Below are positions 24,598-34,076 of a stretch of 64,000 nucleotides of DNA, in pieces. The translations under genes were made by a program, and so were the position numbers. The notes beneath the pieces were generated by a model. The model was not told the origin of the DNA and did no database searches. It was given only the letters and a program-made list of their open reading frames with translations. The stretch is from Aquimarina rhabdastrellae (GTDB lineage Bacteria > Bacteroidota > Bacteroidia > Flavobacteriales > Flavobacteriaceae). Where the stretch lies: assembly GCA_947387485.1 (NCBI GenBank), contig CANDNT010000014.1:27096-91095 (forward strand), read 5' to 3'. Position 1 is the first letter of the stretch. Each line of letters opens with the position of its first letter.

Positions 24598-25344
24598 TTA
24601 AAAGCGGTATTGTACCCCAAAAACCATTTCACCATCAAACTTGTTGTAAATAGATGGCGCAAAATTGTTATAGGCTGCTTCATATGAAGCAGTAAAACCA
24701 AATCCTTTTGCCAGAGAAAATGTTGATTTAATAACAGCTGCAATTCCCCAAACATTTGTATCTTCTGTACTAATAAACCCTGTAGTTTCACCCGTTATAT
24801 TTATCTTGTTTTCAAATAATGGAAACATAGTTCGAATAAGTCCTAATGGAGCAAATGATCTGTCCTGTTCAAATCCAGTATATTTATAGCTTACATAACT
24901 TCCATACAAATGAACTTGAAAAAACTTTCTCACATCCATTTCTATAAGATTGGTTCCTATCCCTGGACCTACTTTGGCGATATGATCAATTCTAAAAGAT
25001 TCTGGAAAACCAATATTTCCTCTTGCAGTAAAAAAGAATGGCTTTTTATAATTCAACATATATAGACCACTGATCCATAAATCACTTTTAAATCTAGTTC
25101 CCTCATTTGATATAATATGATAACGAGTGGCTAATTGTGCAAAATGCTTTGAATTATAAACATTTAAAACAACTCCAGGTTGAAAAGCGAACTGGTTAAA
25201 GTTTCCTCTTTGCCATCTTCCTACAATACTTACATTTCCATTCAACTGGAAACTATCTTTTACTTTATTTTCTGGATTATCTTGGGCTAATCCTGTATAT
25301 ATACAACATATAGTTATAGCTATTATTCCTAAGAGTTTTCGCAT
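24598..25344 (-). CDS. Outer-membrane beta-barrel-like protein (DUF481-like)
   Basis: 248 residues with a signal peptide (about 1-20, ...YTGLAQ). The mature part is rich in amphipathic strands (FQLNGNVSIVGRWQRGNF, FAFQPGVVLNVYNSKHF, VHLYGSYVSYKYTGF) and ends in the outer-membrane signature VFGVQYRF with terminal phenylalanine. It resembles DUF481-type barrels. It is the first gene of a two-gene unit with the DUF1330 lipoprotein and lies behind an AraC-type operator (25374-25434), so it probably belongs to the stress/efflux regulon. Confidence 0.65.
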   Translation of the reverse strand: MRKLLGIIAITICCIYTGLAQDNPENKVKDSFQLNGNVSIVGRWQRGNFNQFAFQPGVVLNVYNSKHFAQLATRYHIISNEGTRFKSDLWISGLYMLNYKKPFFFTARGNIGFPESFRIDHIAKVGPGIGTNLIEMDVRKFFQVHLYGSYVSYKYTGFEQDRSFAPLGLIRTMFPLFENKINITGETTGFISTEDTNVWGIAAVIKSTFSLAKGFGFTASYEAAYNNFAPSIYNKFDGEMVFGVQYRF

Positions 25345-25373
25345 AATTCTTTTTTTAATCTTTAATTTTTATG

Positions 25374-25434
25374 CAAAACTACTATGCTAAAACTATAAGA
25401 TACAGACGTATAATCATGTAAAAACGGTTAATTA
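25374..25434 (-). promoter_or_regulatory. Promoter with half-sites, barrel/DUF1330 unit
   Basis: -7 box TAGTTTTG at 25374-25381. The distal GGT begins at 25426. The proximal half-site is degenerate (GAC at 25405) but sits at the same 31- and 21-bp spacings and keeps CATG at the usual offset. The -7 region is nearly identical to that of the RND operon (CAAAACTACT in plus-strand text). Confidence 0.55.
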
Positions 25435-25600
25435 TTAGGTTTTTTGACTTTATACTATAGTAAAAGAGAAGGGAATTGATTAATGATAAATTATTACTAG
25501 CTATTTGAGTTGTAGTACTGTTTGAAGATATAAGCCTATAATATTATATCTAGAAATAATAACTTCTAGGTATGGAATAAAATTACGATCAAATAATAGA

Positions 25601-26500
25601 TTAATCTGTTATAGAATTTACTTTATATTGTCTAGGAGTAACACCCGTTTTATTTTTAAAGTATTTTACAAAATTAGAATTATCATCAAAACCTAAAGAA
25701 AAAGCTATTTCTGTTATTGAATCTGTTGATTGTTTAAGTAGTGATTTTGCTTCTAACACTAAATATTCATCAATAATTTGTTTTGCCGTTTTACCAGTTG
25801 TTTTTTTAATACATTCTGATAAATATATAGAACTGATATTAAGATTATAAGCATAATATTTTAAAGGTTTACGCTTATGTTTAGTCTGTTTTATTAGATT
25901 TTCAAAATTATAAGTTATCTCTTGCGCTCTAGTCTTTAAATAACTTACTCTTTGACTAAAATGTAATTCTCTCTTAATTTTTAATAAAAAGATATTTAGA
26001 TAGTATTTTATAATTTCAAAACTATCTTCAGATTTTTCTTTATATTCTTTATTAATTTCTTCTAAGTATTTTCGAAAAAGCTTTATTTGAGAATTATTTA
26101 GCTTATAACTCGATAATGTATAATTATTGAAGAACGAAAAATTTTCATAGATATCAAAAACATTAGAAGCTAATGGTAAAAACTCTGGTTTAAAAAGTAA
26201 TACATAACTTGCTGTTTCTTTCTTTATATCTTTTAAATCCCATGTTACAATTTGACCTGGAGAAACAAACGAAATATTAAAGTCCAAAGCGTTAGTGGTC
26301 TTATCGTTTATTGAAACTTGAACATCGTATCCAATTGAGAAAGATATCTCAAAATACCCATGTTTATACGAAAAAGGTTTAGGAGAAACTTTAAAATCAT
26401 AATCCTCGAACTTAGCGATATAGAAATCCTTATTTTTTAAAAAAGGTATCCCTAGTTCATAAAAAAAATCATTTATATTTTTAAACTCCTTAATTCCCAT
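25601..26500 (-). CDS. AraC-family transcriptional regulator (paralogue 2)
   Basis: 299 residues, homologous over its whole length to the genes at 1291 and 38720. Double HTH in the last ~95 residues (YYAYNLNISSIYLSECIKK, SITEIAFSLGFDDNSNFVKY, TGVTPRQYK). The N-terminal domain shares AKFEDYDF, ISFSIGYD and VSPGQIVTW with its paralogues. Unlike the other two, its own upstream region (26501-26740) shows no 21-bp paired site, so it may not be autoregulated. It lies upstream of the barrel/DUF1330 unit, whose promoter does carry the operator. Confidence 0.88.
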   Translation of the reverse strand: MGIKEFKNINDFFYELGIPFLKNKDFYIAKFEDYDFKVSPKPFSYKHGYFEISFSIGYDVQVSINDKTTNALDFNISFVSPGQIVTWDLKDIKKETASYVLLFKPEFLPLASNVFDIYENFSFFNNYTLSSYKLNNSQIKLFRKYLEEINKEYKEKSEDSFEIIKYYLNIFLLKIKRELHFSQRVSYLKTRAQEITYNFENLIKQTKHKRKPLKYYAYNLNISSIYLSECIKKTTGKTAKQIIDEYLVLEAKSLLKQSTDSITEIAFSLGFDDNSNFVKYFKNKTGVTPRQYKVNSITD

Positions 26501-26740
26501 TAATAATACACGTTGAATTAATTTGATGCTAATTAAGTAAAATTAAACTTAAAAATGTAGCTAAAGTTTATTTGTTGTTAGAAAAAATAGATTTCTTATT
26601 AGATAGTTTTTAAAATCATTGTGTCGAACTATTTTTCGTAATCCTTGTAAGTGTCTACACTAAATTTTTATATGGTTTTCTTCTTTTGAAAAGTCATAAA
26701 GATTGCTTTCTTCTTTTGAGCTAATTTTATTAGATAAAAT

Positions 26741-26771
26741 ACTGATCCCTTAACATATATAAGAGATCAGT
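26741..26771 (-). terminator. Terminator of the RND operon
   Basis: Stem ACTGATC/GATCAGT extended by CTTA/TAAG with an A-T rich loop, just after the stop of the outer-membrane factor. The T-run is modest. Confidence 0.55.
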
Positions 26772-26782
26772 GTTTATTCTTT

Positions 26783-28192
26783 TTATTTTATACCACCACC
26801 TACAGCTCTATAAATTGTTGTTGTCGTTTGCATATTTTGTGAGAGTACTTGATTGTACTGCAACTGTGTGTTTAATAGGTTTTCTTGAGCATTTAATACT
26901 TCTAGATAATTTGCTAATCCTGCTTTTAATAACTCTTTTGAATCGCTAAATGATTTATCTAATAATTGTTTTTGCGTTTTTAATTCTTTGAGGTTATTAC
27001 GTTGTGTGTTGTACTGATTGAGTACATCACTTACTTCTATACTTGCTTCTAATACTCTTTTTTGAAACCTAAGTAGGCTTTGCTCCATTTGGATCTTTGA
27101 AACTTCCTTCTGTGTTCTTAATTGTCTTCCATTAATTATTGGTGCTGTTATTCCTCCTACTAGTGTATTGAAGAAAGAGTTTGATTTGAACCATGACGAG
27201 GTTTCTAAACTCTGAAATCCAATATTTGCGGTTAGCTTCACACTAGGGTATATTGATGCTTTTGCTATGTTATAGTTTTCGAATAAGCTTTTAAATTCTA
27301 ATTCGGCTTCTTTAACGTCTGGTCTGTTACTTAGTATTTCTAATGGTAAGTCTAATTGAAACTCTGTTAGTATATTTTGTTCTTCTAATGAATTTCTTTT
27401 GATAGTATTCATAGGTTTACCTATAAGCATACTCAAAGCATTTTCTAAGGTGAAGATTTGATTTTCTGTATCATTTAATAATATTCTAGCTTGTACTAAC
27501 TGTGCTTTTGCTTGACTTACTGCTAAGGCGTTGCTGTATCCTGATGTTTTTAATTGTTTGAGTGTTTCAAAACTTTCTAATCTTATCTGTACAGTCTCTG
27601 CTAATATTTGCTTTCGTTTATCCGCTTCTAATATACTATAATAGGTATTGGCTACATTTGCTATTAGTTCTGTTTGCAATAACTTTTGTGCCGTTATCGA
27701 TTTTTCAAACTGAGCTTTTGCCATTAATTTTTGGCTTGTTATTTTTCCCCATAAATCTAATTCCCATGTGAGATTACTCGATGCTGTGTATTGGGTCATG
27801 ATACCATTGGCAAAACTACCAAACTGCGTATTTTTGGACTGTTGTTGTCGTTGAACATCAGTATTTATATCAACTGTGGGTAAGTATCCGGCTCTTCTTC
27901 TTTTAAATTGAGCTTTAAACAATTCTATATTTTTTAATGTAATATTGTTATCTTGATTGTTTATTAAAGCTTCTTTTATATATTCTTTTAATAGTTTGTC
28001 TTTAAAAAAGTTTTGCCAATCTAAATCTGTTAATTTTTCTCCTTTTTTATTTAGTCGATCTAATCTAAATAGATATTTATTTTCTATTGTTGGTTCTGTA
28101 TATCTTTTTGTTGCTATACAGGAATTTAGGAGTACGGATAATGAAATGAGTACTCCTAATCTATACATTTTTAATCTACGCATTTTTGACAT
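26783..28192 (-). CDS. RND efflux outer-membrane factor, TolC/NodT type lipoprotein
   Basis: 469 residues with a lipoprotein signal (VLISLSVLLNSCIATKR). The body has the two TolC-like repeats rich in long helices, with typical TELIANVANTYYSILEADKR, LEILSNRPDVKEAELEF, LTANIGFQS and LLKAGLANYLEVLNAQENLL. Trimers form the channel across the outer membrane for the pump encoded just upstream. Its start overlaps the end of the RND gene by 17 bp (several in-frame Mets at 1, 4 and 9), so they are co-translated. It is the last gene of the adaptor-pump-channel operon. Confidence 0.93.
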   Translation of the reverse strand: MSKMRRLKMYRLGVLISLSVLLNSCIATKRYTEPTIENKYLFRLDRLNKKGEKLTDLDWQNFFKDKLLKEYIKEALINNQDNNITLKNIELFKAQFKRRRAGYLPTVDINTDVQRQQQSKNTQFGSFANGIMTQYTASSNLTWELDLWGKITSQKLMAKAQFEKSITAQKLLQTELIANVANTYYSILEADKRKQILAETVQIRLESFETLKQLKTSGYSNALAVSQAKAQLVQARILLNDTENQIFTLENALSMLIGKPMNTIKRNSLEEQNILTEFQLDLPLEILSNRPDVKEAELEFKSLFENYNIAKASIYPSVKLTANIGFQSLETSSWFKSNSFFNTLVGGITAPIINGRQLRTQKEVSKIQMEQSLLRFQKRVLEASIEVSDVLNQYNTQRNNLKELKTQKQLLDKSFSDSKELLKAGLANYLEVLNAQENLLNTQLQYNQVLSQNMQTTTTIYRAVGGGIK

Positions 28193-31100
28193 CTTTTTTT
28201 GTTGAAATTTTTTCGTCTAACCACTGGAATACTACATAAAGTACAGGTATTACAAATACTCCTATTAGAGTTCCAATTAGTAATCCTCCTGCAGCTCCTG
28301 TTCCTATAGATCTATTTCCTGTTGCTCCAACACCTCCTGCAAATACTAATGGTAAAAGTCCTAGGATAAATGAAAATGCTGTCATAAGAATTGGGCGTAA
28401 ACGTTCTTTTGCTCCTTCTATAGCCGCTTGTGTTATTGATAAACCTTCTTCTCGACGTTGTTTTGAAAATTCTACGATAAGTATGGCATTTTTTGCTAAT
28501 AATCCTATAAGCATTACTAGGGCTATCTGGAAGTATATATTGTTTTCTAATCCAGCTGCCCAAGTTGAAAGGAAAGCACCTGCTATTCCTATTGGTAATG
28601 AGAATAATACCGAGAATGGTAGCATAAAGCTTTCGTATTGTGCTGCTAAGAAGAAATATGCAAACAAAATACTTAATGCTAAAATGAATGGTGCTTGTCC
28701 AGCACTGCTTATTTCTTCTTTGGTAATTCCACTATATTCGATGGCATAATTTTTTGGTAAAGATTTAGCTTGACTGTCTATTGCCTTGATTGCTGCTCCA
28801 GAACTGTAACCTGTCATAGCATTTCCGTTTATAGATACTGAATTGTATAGGTTAAAACGACTCAAGGTTTGTGGTCCATTAATACTTTTTAATTTTACAA
28901 AAGCACTAATTGGTGTCATTTGCCCTGTATTATTTTTTACAAAAATCTTGGATAGATCTTTTTCATCTTTGCGATATTCTGGTGAAGCTTGTAAAAATAC
29001 TTTATAAGGCTTACCAAATTTATTAAAGTCAGTAACATATAGTCCTCCATAATACCCTTGCATAGCACTTAATATACTAATTACACTAACTCCTGTTCTT
29101 TTTGCCAATGGTACATCCATTTCTATTTCGTATTGAGGATATCCTGTATTTAAAGAGTTTGAGGCAAACATGATTTCATCCCTTGCTATAAGCCCACCAA
29201 GAAATTCTTGAGTAACATTGTTTAAATCTTCAATAGTTCCTGCACTTTTGTCTATTAGTCTAAATTCGAACCCATCTGCATTACCATATCCTGGTACACT
29301 TGGTGGTGCAAAAAATAGAATATTTGCATCTTTGACAGCTTCTGCTCTTGCGTATAGTTTTGCTAATACATCATCTATACTTGAGTTTTCTTCTTTTCTA
29401 TCTTTCCAGTCTTTTAAAACTATAAATCCAAGTGCATTTGAACTTGCTGCTCCTGAGAAGAAATTAGATCCTGCGGTATAACTAAAATCTGATATTTCGT
29501 CAATATCTGTAATAGCCTCATTTAATTGATCTAAGGCTGCCATTGTTCTTCCTAATGATGCGCCTGGTGGTAACTCCATATTAAGAAATAGTACTGCCCT
29601 ATCTTCTGATGGTACAAACCCTTGTGGTGTTTTTACATTTGAGTACCAAATTGCTACCAATGATAGTCCTAGTATAAGTATAGTTGTCCATTTATGTTTT
29701 ACCATGTTTTGTAACACATTTTTATATCTTTCTTTGGCGACATCAAATGCTGTATTGAATGCTATAAAGAATCTGTTTAAAAAACCTTTCTTTTCTTTAT
29801 CGTTATGCACTGGTTTTAAAAAGATAGCACATAATGCAGGAGATAATGTTAAAGCATTTAAAGCAGATATAAATATGGCTACTACTAGAGTAATCCCAAA
29901 TTGTTTATAGAATACTCCTGATGGTCCTTGTATAAATGTGATGGGTATAAATACGGCTGCCATAATTAATGTTATGGAAATAATTGCTCCACTTATTTCT
30001 GACATCGCACTTTTTGAAGCTTCTGCTGCATTAGCTATTCCTTTTTCCATTTTGGCATGTACTGCTTCTACTACTACAATGGCATCATCTACTACTATTC
30101 CTATCCCTAGAATTAAAGCAAAAAGCGTTAATAGATTCATTGAGAATCCAAAAAGGTTTAAGAAAAAGAAAGCTCCGATAATCGATACTGGTACTGCGAT
30201 GGCTGGAATAATTGTTGACCTTAAGTCTTGTAAGAAGATAAATACGACTATAAATACTAATATGAATGCTTCTATTAATGTTTTAGTTACTTTATTTATA
30301 GATGCTTCAAGAAAGTTATTGGTATTGTAGTTCATGATGAAGTAAATTCCTTCCGGAAAATCTTTTTTCAACTCTTCGATTTTCTCTAGTAATGCATCGT
30401 TAATAGCCTGGGCATTAGTGTTTGGTAATTGGTATACACCAAATGTAACGGAGGGATCTCCTTGTGATTTTGATGCAGAAGCATAGGATAGCGCATCTAG
30501 TTCAATTTTTGCTACATCTTTTAAATATAGATTTGTTCCATCTGCTGCTGTTCTTAAAAGGATGTTTTCATAACTTTTTACGTCTTTAAATCTACCTTGA
30601 TATTTTATAACATATTCAAATGATTGCCCAGAATTTTGTCCCAATGCACCTGGAGCAGCTTCTGTACTTTGTTCTTGAATGGCAAAACTAACATCTGAAG
30701 GTTCTAAATTGTATGACGCCATTTTAATTGGGTCTAACCAGATACGCATAGCATAATCTTTACCACCATATATATCTATTTTACTTACTCCATTTACACG
30801 TTGTAATTCTGGTATAATATTTAATCGGATATAGTTTTGAAGGTATGTTTCATTGTACTCTTCAGACTTCGATGCTATGGATGCAAACATCAGTGCCGAG
30901 TTTTGCGTTTTTTGTGTACTAATTCCGTTACGGATTACATCAGCTGGCAATACTGCATTTGCTCTAGAAACACGATTTTGCACGTTTACAGCAGCTATAT
31001 CTGGATCGATATCTTGATTAAAAACAATAGTTATCTTGGCAGAACCATCATTACTAGCTGTAGAAGTAATATATTTCATACCTTCTACACCATTAACTTG

Positions 31101-31301
31101 TTCTTCTATAGGTGTGATGACACTCTCTATTACTGTTTGTGCATTCGCTCCAGGAAAGGATGCTGTAATTTCTACCGTTGGGGGTGCTATTTCTGGGTAT
31201 TCCGATACAGGAATAGCCGTTATTCCGATAATTCCCAATATAACAGTCATTATAGCAATCACTGTTGATAATATGGGTCTTTCTATAAATTTCTGTAACA
31301 T
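28176..31301 (-). CDS. RND multidrug efflux pump, HAE-1 (AcrB-like)
   Basis: 1041 residues, the usual length. Twelve membrane helices with two large periplasmic loops. Signatures include IERPILSTVIAIMTVILGI at the N-terminus, ASFPGANAQTVIESVI, the proton-relay aspartates in GIVVDDAIVVVEAV, and NAILIVEFSKQRREEG near the C-terminus. AcrB-like trimers drive drugs from periplasm and membrane through the adaptor and channel using the proton gradient. It lies 6 bp after the adaptor gene and overlaps the channel gene. The operon promoter carries the AraC-type paired site (32558-32618). Confidence 0.96.
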   Translation of the reverse strand: MLQKFIERPILSTVIAIMTVILGIIGITAIPVSEYPEIAPPTVEITASFPGANAQTVIESVITPIEEQVNGVEGMKYITSTASNDGSAKITIVFNQDIDPDIAAVNVQNRVSRANAVLPADVIRNGISTQKTQNSALMFASIASKSEEYNETYLQNYIRLNIIPELQRVNGVSKIDIYGGKDYAMRIWLDPIKMASYNLEPSDVSFAIQEQSTEAAPGALGQNSGQSFEYVIKYQGRFKDVKSYENILLRTAADGTNLYLKDVAKIELDALSYASASKSQGDPSVTFGVYQLPNTNAQAINDALLEKIEELKKDFPEGIYFIMNYNTNNFLEASINKVTKTLIEAFILVFIVVFIFLQDLRSTIIPAIAVPVSIIGAFFFLNLFGFSMNLLTLFALILGIGIVVDDAIVVVEAVHAKMEKGIANAAEASKSAMSEISGAIISITLIMAAVFIPITFIQGPSGVFYKQFGITLVVAIFISALNALTLSPALCAIFLKPVHNDKEKKGFLNRFFIAFNTAFDVAKERYKNVLQNMVKHKWTTILILGLSLVAIWYSNVKTPQGFVPSEDRAVLFLNMELPPGASLGRTMAALDQLNEAITDIDEISDFSYTAGSNFFSGAASSNALGFIVLKDWKDRKEENSSIDDVLAKLYARAEAVKDANILFFAPPSVPGYGNADGFEFRLIDKSAGTIEDLNNVTQEFLGGLIARDEIMFASNSLNTGYPQYEIEMDVPLAKRTGVSVISILSAMQGYYGGLYVTDFNKFGKPYKVFLQASPEYRKDEKDLSKIFVKNNTGQMTPISAFVKLKSINGPQTLSRFNLYNSVSINGNAMTGYSSGAAIKAIDSQAKSLPKNYAIEYSGITKEEISSAGQAPFILALSILFAYFFLAAQYESFMLPFSVLFSLPIGIAGAFLSTWAAGLENNIYFQIALVMLIGLLAKNAILIVEFSKQRREEGLSITQAAIEGAKERLRPILMTAFSFILGLLPLVFAGGVGATGNRSIGTGAAGGLLIGTLIGVFVIPVLYVVFQWLDEKISTKKDVKNA

Positions 31302-31307
31302 CTGGTC

Positions 31308-32510
31308 TTATTTAAATACGGTTTGAAATGAATTTGCAATACTGTCCATTGAGGCTAATTGAGGTGCAATAACCGTGTTTGGGTATACCTTACTAACTCC
31401 TAATCCTAATACTTTATCTCCTATATTAAGACCAGATTTAACAATGTAATATCTACCTACTTTATCTTCTATTTGAATGGTTTTCCCTTTGAGTGTATCT
31501 CCTTGTGATAATACATATACCATTTTTTTTCCTTGTATCTCAAAAGTTGATAGTGCAGGAACTGCTATGGCATCAGTGTATATATTAGGAATTAATATAG
31601 TTCCATTACTACCACTTAATAATTGCCTGTTTGGGTTGTTAAATTTTGCTCTTAATTGAATGGCTCCTGTTATAGGGTTTATTTTTCCGGTAGAGGCTTC
31701 TAATTTACCAGATAATTTATATACTGTTTTATTAGCTAACTGAAGTTTTACTTCTGGAATATTTTTTAAATTTTGGGCTAAACTATTTCCTTTGAATTTT
31801 TCTGTTAATGTTATTAGCTCTTGCTCACTTACAGAAAAGTATGCGTATATTTCTTTGGTATTAGAAACTGTGGTCAATGGAGTTATATCTGCTGGCCCTA
31901 CTAGAGATCCTTTTCTATAATTTATTTTTCCGATATATCCATCTATTGGACTTTTTATTGCTGTGTATGCTACATTAGCAACATTTCCTTGATACAGACT
32001 ATTTGCTTGATTTAATTGTGCCTGGGCAGATAGTAGATTTGCTTTGGCTGTTTCTAATTGCACTGGGCTTACTATATTTTTTTCTACAAGAGGTCTTAGT
32101 CTATCCACCTCAATTTGAGCTGTATTCACATTTGCTTCTGCTGTTTTAATTGCGGCTCCTGCTGCATTTGCACTTTGATTAATATCATTAGCTTCTAATT
32201 TGATCAAGATTTGTCCTTTTTTTACATAAGCACCTTCATCTACAAATATTTCTTGAATATATCCACCTACTTTTGCTCTAATTTCTATATCTTGAATTCC
32301 TTCTAATCTAGTAGAATAGGTATTGTATCCTGTATATTCTTTTTTGTCTACTTTAAATACTGGATAAGATGGTGTTTGATTCCATTGGTTTCCTTCTTCT
32401 TTTTTACATGAGTTTAATGAAAGTGATATACTTAATATAAGTAATGGTAAATATTTTATACCAATTGCTGTAGCAAAGTCTTTTGACTTTATGGCATTAG
32501 TTTTATACAT
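31308..32510 (-). CDS. RND efflux periplasmic adaptor (AcrA/HlyD family)
   Basis: 400 residues with a lipoprotein signal about 20-35 (LLILSISLSLNSCKK). Biotinyl-lipoyl-like halves (IEIRAKVGGYIQEIFVDEGA, KSPIDGYIGKINYRKGSLVG) flank a helical hairpin (~100-170), followed by a beta-barrel and membrane-proximal domain. It joins the RND pump to the outer-membrane channel. First gene of the operon; its promoter holds a -7 box and two AraC half-sites, so the pump is probably induced with sodB and dps. Confidence 0.94.
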   Translation of the reverse strand: MYKTNAIKSKDFATAIGIKYLPLLILSISLSLNSCKKEEGNQWNQTPSYPVFKVDKKEYTGYNTYSTRLEGIQDIEIRAKVGGYIQEIFVDEGAYVKKGQILIKLEANDINQSANAAGAAIKTAEANVNTAQIEVDRLRPLVEKNIVSPVQLETAKANLLSAQAQLNQANSLYQGNVANVAYTAIKSPIDGYIGKINYRKGSLVGPADITPLTTVSNTKEIYAYFSVSEQELITLTEKFKGNSLAQNLKNIPEVKLQLANKTVYKLSGKLEASTGKINPITGAIQLRAKFNNPNRQLLSGSNGTILIPNIYTDAIAVPALSTFEIQGKKMVYVLSQGDTLKGKTIQIEDKVGRYYIVKSGLNIGDKVLGLGVSKVYPNTVIAPQLASMDSIANSFQTVFK

Positions 32511-32557
32511 AATTCTGTGGTTTTAAAAGGCTTACTGCCTATAATTGAAATATCACA

Positions 32558-32618
32558 CAAAACTACTCTCGCTAAGACCTATTCAAAAGGTTGTTTCTAT
32601 TGTAAAAATGGTAAAAAT
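32558..32618 (-). promoter_or_regulatory. RND operon promoter with paired AraC half-sites
   Basis: -7 box TAGTTTTG at 32558-32565; GGT at 32589 and 32610, 21 bp apart, the first 31 bp from the -7 box. The palindrome ACCTATTCAAAAGGT (32577-32591) differs from that of sodB at one base, and the two promoters align over about 60 bp. Confidence 0.75.
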
Positions 32619-32710
32619 CTATGCCTGCATTTTTAAGAGCGTAGTCACTAAAAAATAGTTCATCCTTGCTGCTCTTCAGCCTTTTATTTAATTTAAATAA
32701 AACTTCTTCT

Positions 32711-32818
32711 TTATCCTTTTTGTATGATCAAGTTGATATTATGCTGGATTTTTAGTCTTGATTTGGCTTGAATCATTCCAAGCATTTTTTGAAGAGGTAT
32801 TATATCAAGATTGATCAT
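32711..32818 (-). CDS. Doubtful 35-codon ORF behind a strong Shine-Dalgarno sequence
   Basis: ATG 32818 follows AAGGAGGGAGGAAC at a spacing of 13 bp, rare in this A/T-biased, SD-poor genome. The frame reads MINLDIIPLQKMLGMIQAKS and continues to a TAA. A +1 frame beyond the stop stays open for about 45 codons (KEEVLFKLNKRLKSSKDELF), so it may be a frameshifted remnant of a larger gene. No family is recognised. It is the only candidate feature in the 32619-32894 part of this 460-bp space. Confidence 0.25.
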   Translation of the reverse strand: MINLDIIPLQKMLGMIQAKSRLKIQHNINLIIQKG

Positions 32819-32894
32819 GTTTACATTAAAAGTTCCTCCCTCCTTAAATGTTTTACTTTTTATAAAAAAACAGTGTTCTTAATAGTACAAAAAT

Positions 32895-32928
32895 AAAAGA
32901 TCCTCGTATTTTGTTACGAGAACCTTTT
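32895..32928 (-). terminator. Terminator of the long dps-to-nmrA-like operon
   Basis: Stem CTCGTA/TACGAG extended by G-T and A-T pairs (AAAAGATC.../...GAACCTTTT), then TTTTATTTTT on the minus strand, about 45 bp after the last stop. Confidence 0.7.
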
Positions 32929-32971
32929 CATTCCAATTAAAAAAATGAGGGTTATTTATTCATGAATAGTT

Positions 32972-33793
32972 TTAAATCACTGATTCAAATGTTAGTGGAG
33001 ATCTCCCTAGCAATTGTTCTATCTCATTGGTATTGTGCTCCATGTATCCGTTTTTTGCCATACTATTAAGCATAACCAGGTAATCTGCAGAGCTTTCTAA
33101 AAGTCCGTTTTCCATAGCCCCTGATTTCATTTCATTTGCTGTAATGGATATATAGTTTATTTTTTTACCTAGTTTTTCTGTAAATATATCAGCTACTTCT
33201 TTATGAGATAGGGCTTGTCCTCCTGTTAAGTTGTATTCTTTGCCTATGTGTTTTTCGTCATTGATAGTTGCTGTGACAACTCCTGCTATATCTTTTACCG
33301 ATATAAAGGTTATTTTTCCATCACCTGCATTGGCTATTATGGCATTTTTATGTTTTATTAAATCAGCTACAAAACTAGATGTAAAGTTTTCTACAAAAAA
33401 ATTTGGTCTGACTATGGTATAATCAAATTCCTTATCTATAAAAGAACGCTCAACTTTTCTAAGAGGTGCTTCTTCGTTATGATTAACTCCTAATGCTGAG
33501 TTTAATACTACTCTTTTTATTCCTTTTTGTTTTAACGTATTAATGAATGGAGTCATTCTTTGACTAGCGAATGCATCTAATGGCGGCGCCTGAACAAAAA
33601 CTTTATCAACATTTTCTAAGGCTTTTTCAAAAGTTTGTGGGTCATCATAGTTAAATGCTACAATCTCTTCATTATACTTTATATTATGCTTTTCTGGTGT
33701 TCTATATCCCGCCTTGACTGATGTCGTTTTACTTAACTGTTTTAGTACTTCTTTTCCTAAATTTCCATTAGCTCCAATAATTAATGTTTTCAT
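32972..33793 (-). CDS. NmrA-like NAD(P)-binding oxidoreductase
   Basis: 273 residues from ATG 33793, which starts MKTLIIGANGNLGKEVLKQL with the GxxGxxG dinucleotide motif; a longer GTG-started frame (33850) adds only poorly conserved residues. The atypical SDR/NmrA pattern includes VDKVFVQAPPLD, VVLNSALGVNH, FDYTIVRPNFFVENF, FISVKDIAGVV and EYNLTGGQALSHKEVA. Relatives (QorB, YtfG) reduce quinones or act as redox sensors. It is the last gene of the operon containing dps, ridA, the MBL-fold protein, MATE and the ferredoxin, and a terminator follows it. Confidence 0.85.
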   Translation of the reverse strand: MKTLIIGANGNLGKEVLKQLSKTTSVKAGYRTPEKHNIKYNEEIVAFNYDDPQTFEKALENVDKVFVQAPPLDAFASQRMTPFINTLKQKGIKRVVLNSALGVNHNEEAPLRKVERSFIDKEFDYTIVRPNFFVENFTSSFVADLIKHKNAIIANAGDGKITFISVKDIAGVVTATINDEKHIGKEYNLTGGQALSHKEVADIFTEKLGKKINYISITANEMKSGAMENGLLESSADYLVMLNSMAKNGYMEHNTNEIEQLLGRSPLTFESVI

Positions 33794-33842
33794 ATTTATT
33801 ATATCTATGTTTTGTTGTGTTTTTATTTGAGTAATTTCTTTC

Positions 33843-34076
33843 TTATTCACCCTCTTTTATTTCTGTATATGAAATAGCTCCCGAAGGGCACTTGTCTATA
33901 GTTTTCTTTAATACTTCTATCGACGCATTTTTGACAGCAATCCACGGACGTTCATTGGGTCTAAATACTTCAGGTAAATGTTTTACACATTCTGCTGCAT
34001 GGGTACATTTTACTGGTTCCCAAAGGATCTTTAAATCTCCTTTATTATAATTCTTAGTGATATTCTTCTTTTTCAT
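33843..34076 (-). CDS. Small divergent 4Fe-4S ferredoxin-like protein (YjdI/Fer4_19 type)
   Basis: 77 residues from ATG 34076, which overlaps the MATE stop as TAATG. Cysteines C24, C30 and C63 appear in VKCTHAAECVKHLP and IDKCPSGAISY, with the core PEVFRPNERPWI typical of the Fer4_19 family (E. coli YjdI). These carry one iron-sulfur cluster; partners are unknown, often N-acetyltransferases. In this operon it may pass electrons to, or sense redox for, the oxidoreductase that follows. Confidence 0.82.
   Translation of the reverse strand: MKKKNITKNYNKGDLKILWEPVKCTHAAECVKHLPEVFRPNERPWIAVKNASIEVLKKTIDKCPSGAISYTEIKEGE

Noticed and set aside
24543..24791. Minus-strand 82-residue frame overlapping the barrel gene
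   Set aside because: Overlaps the 3' end of the gene at 24598 in another frame, with no start context or family pattern.
26501..26740. AraC paired operator before AraC paralogue 2
   Set aside because: No pair of GGT half-sites 21 bp apart with a correctly placed -7 box could be found.
30837..31268. Plus-strand 143-residue Cys/Tyr-rich frame
   Set aside because: Shadow of the RND pump gene; composition reflects antisense of hydrophobic codons.
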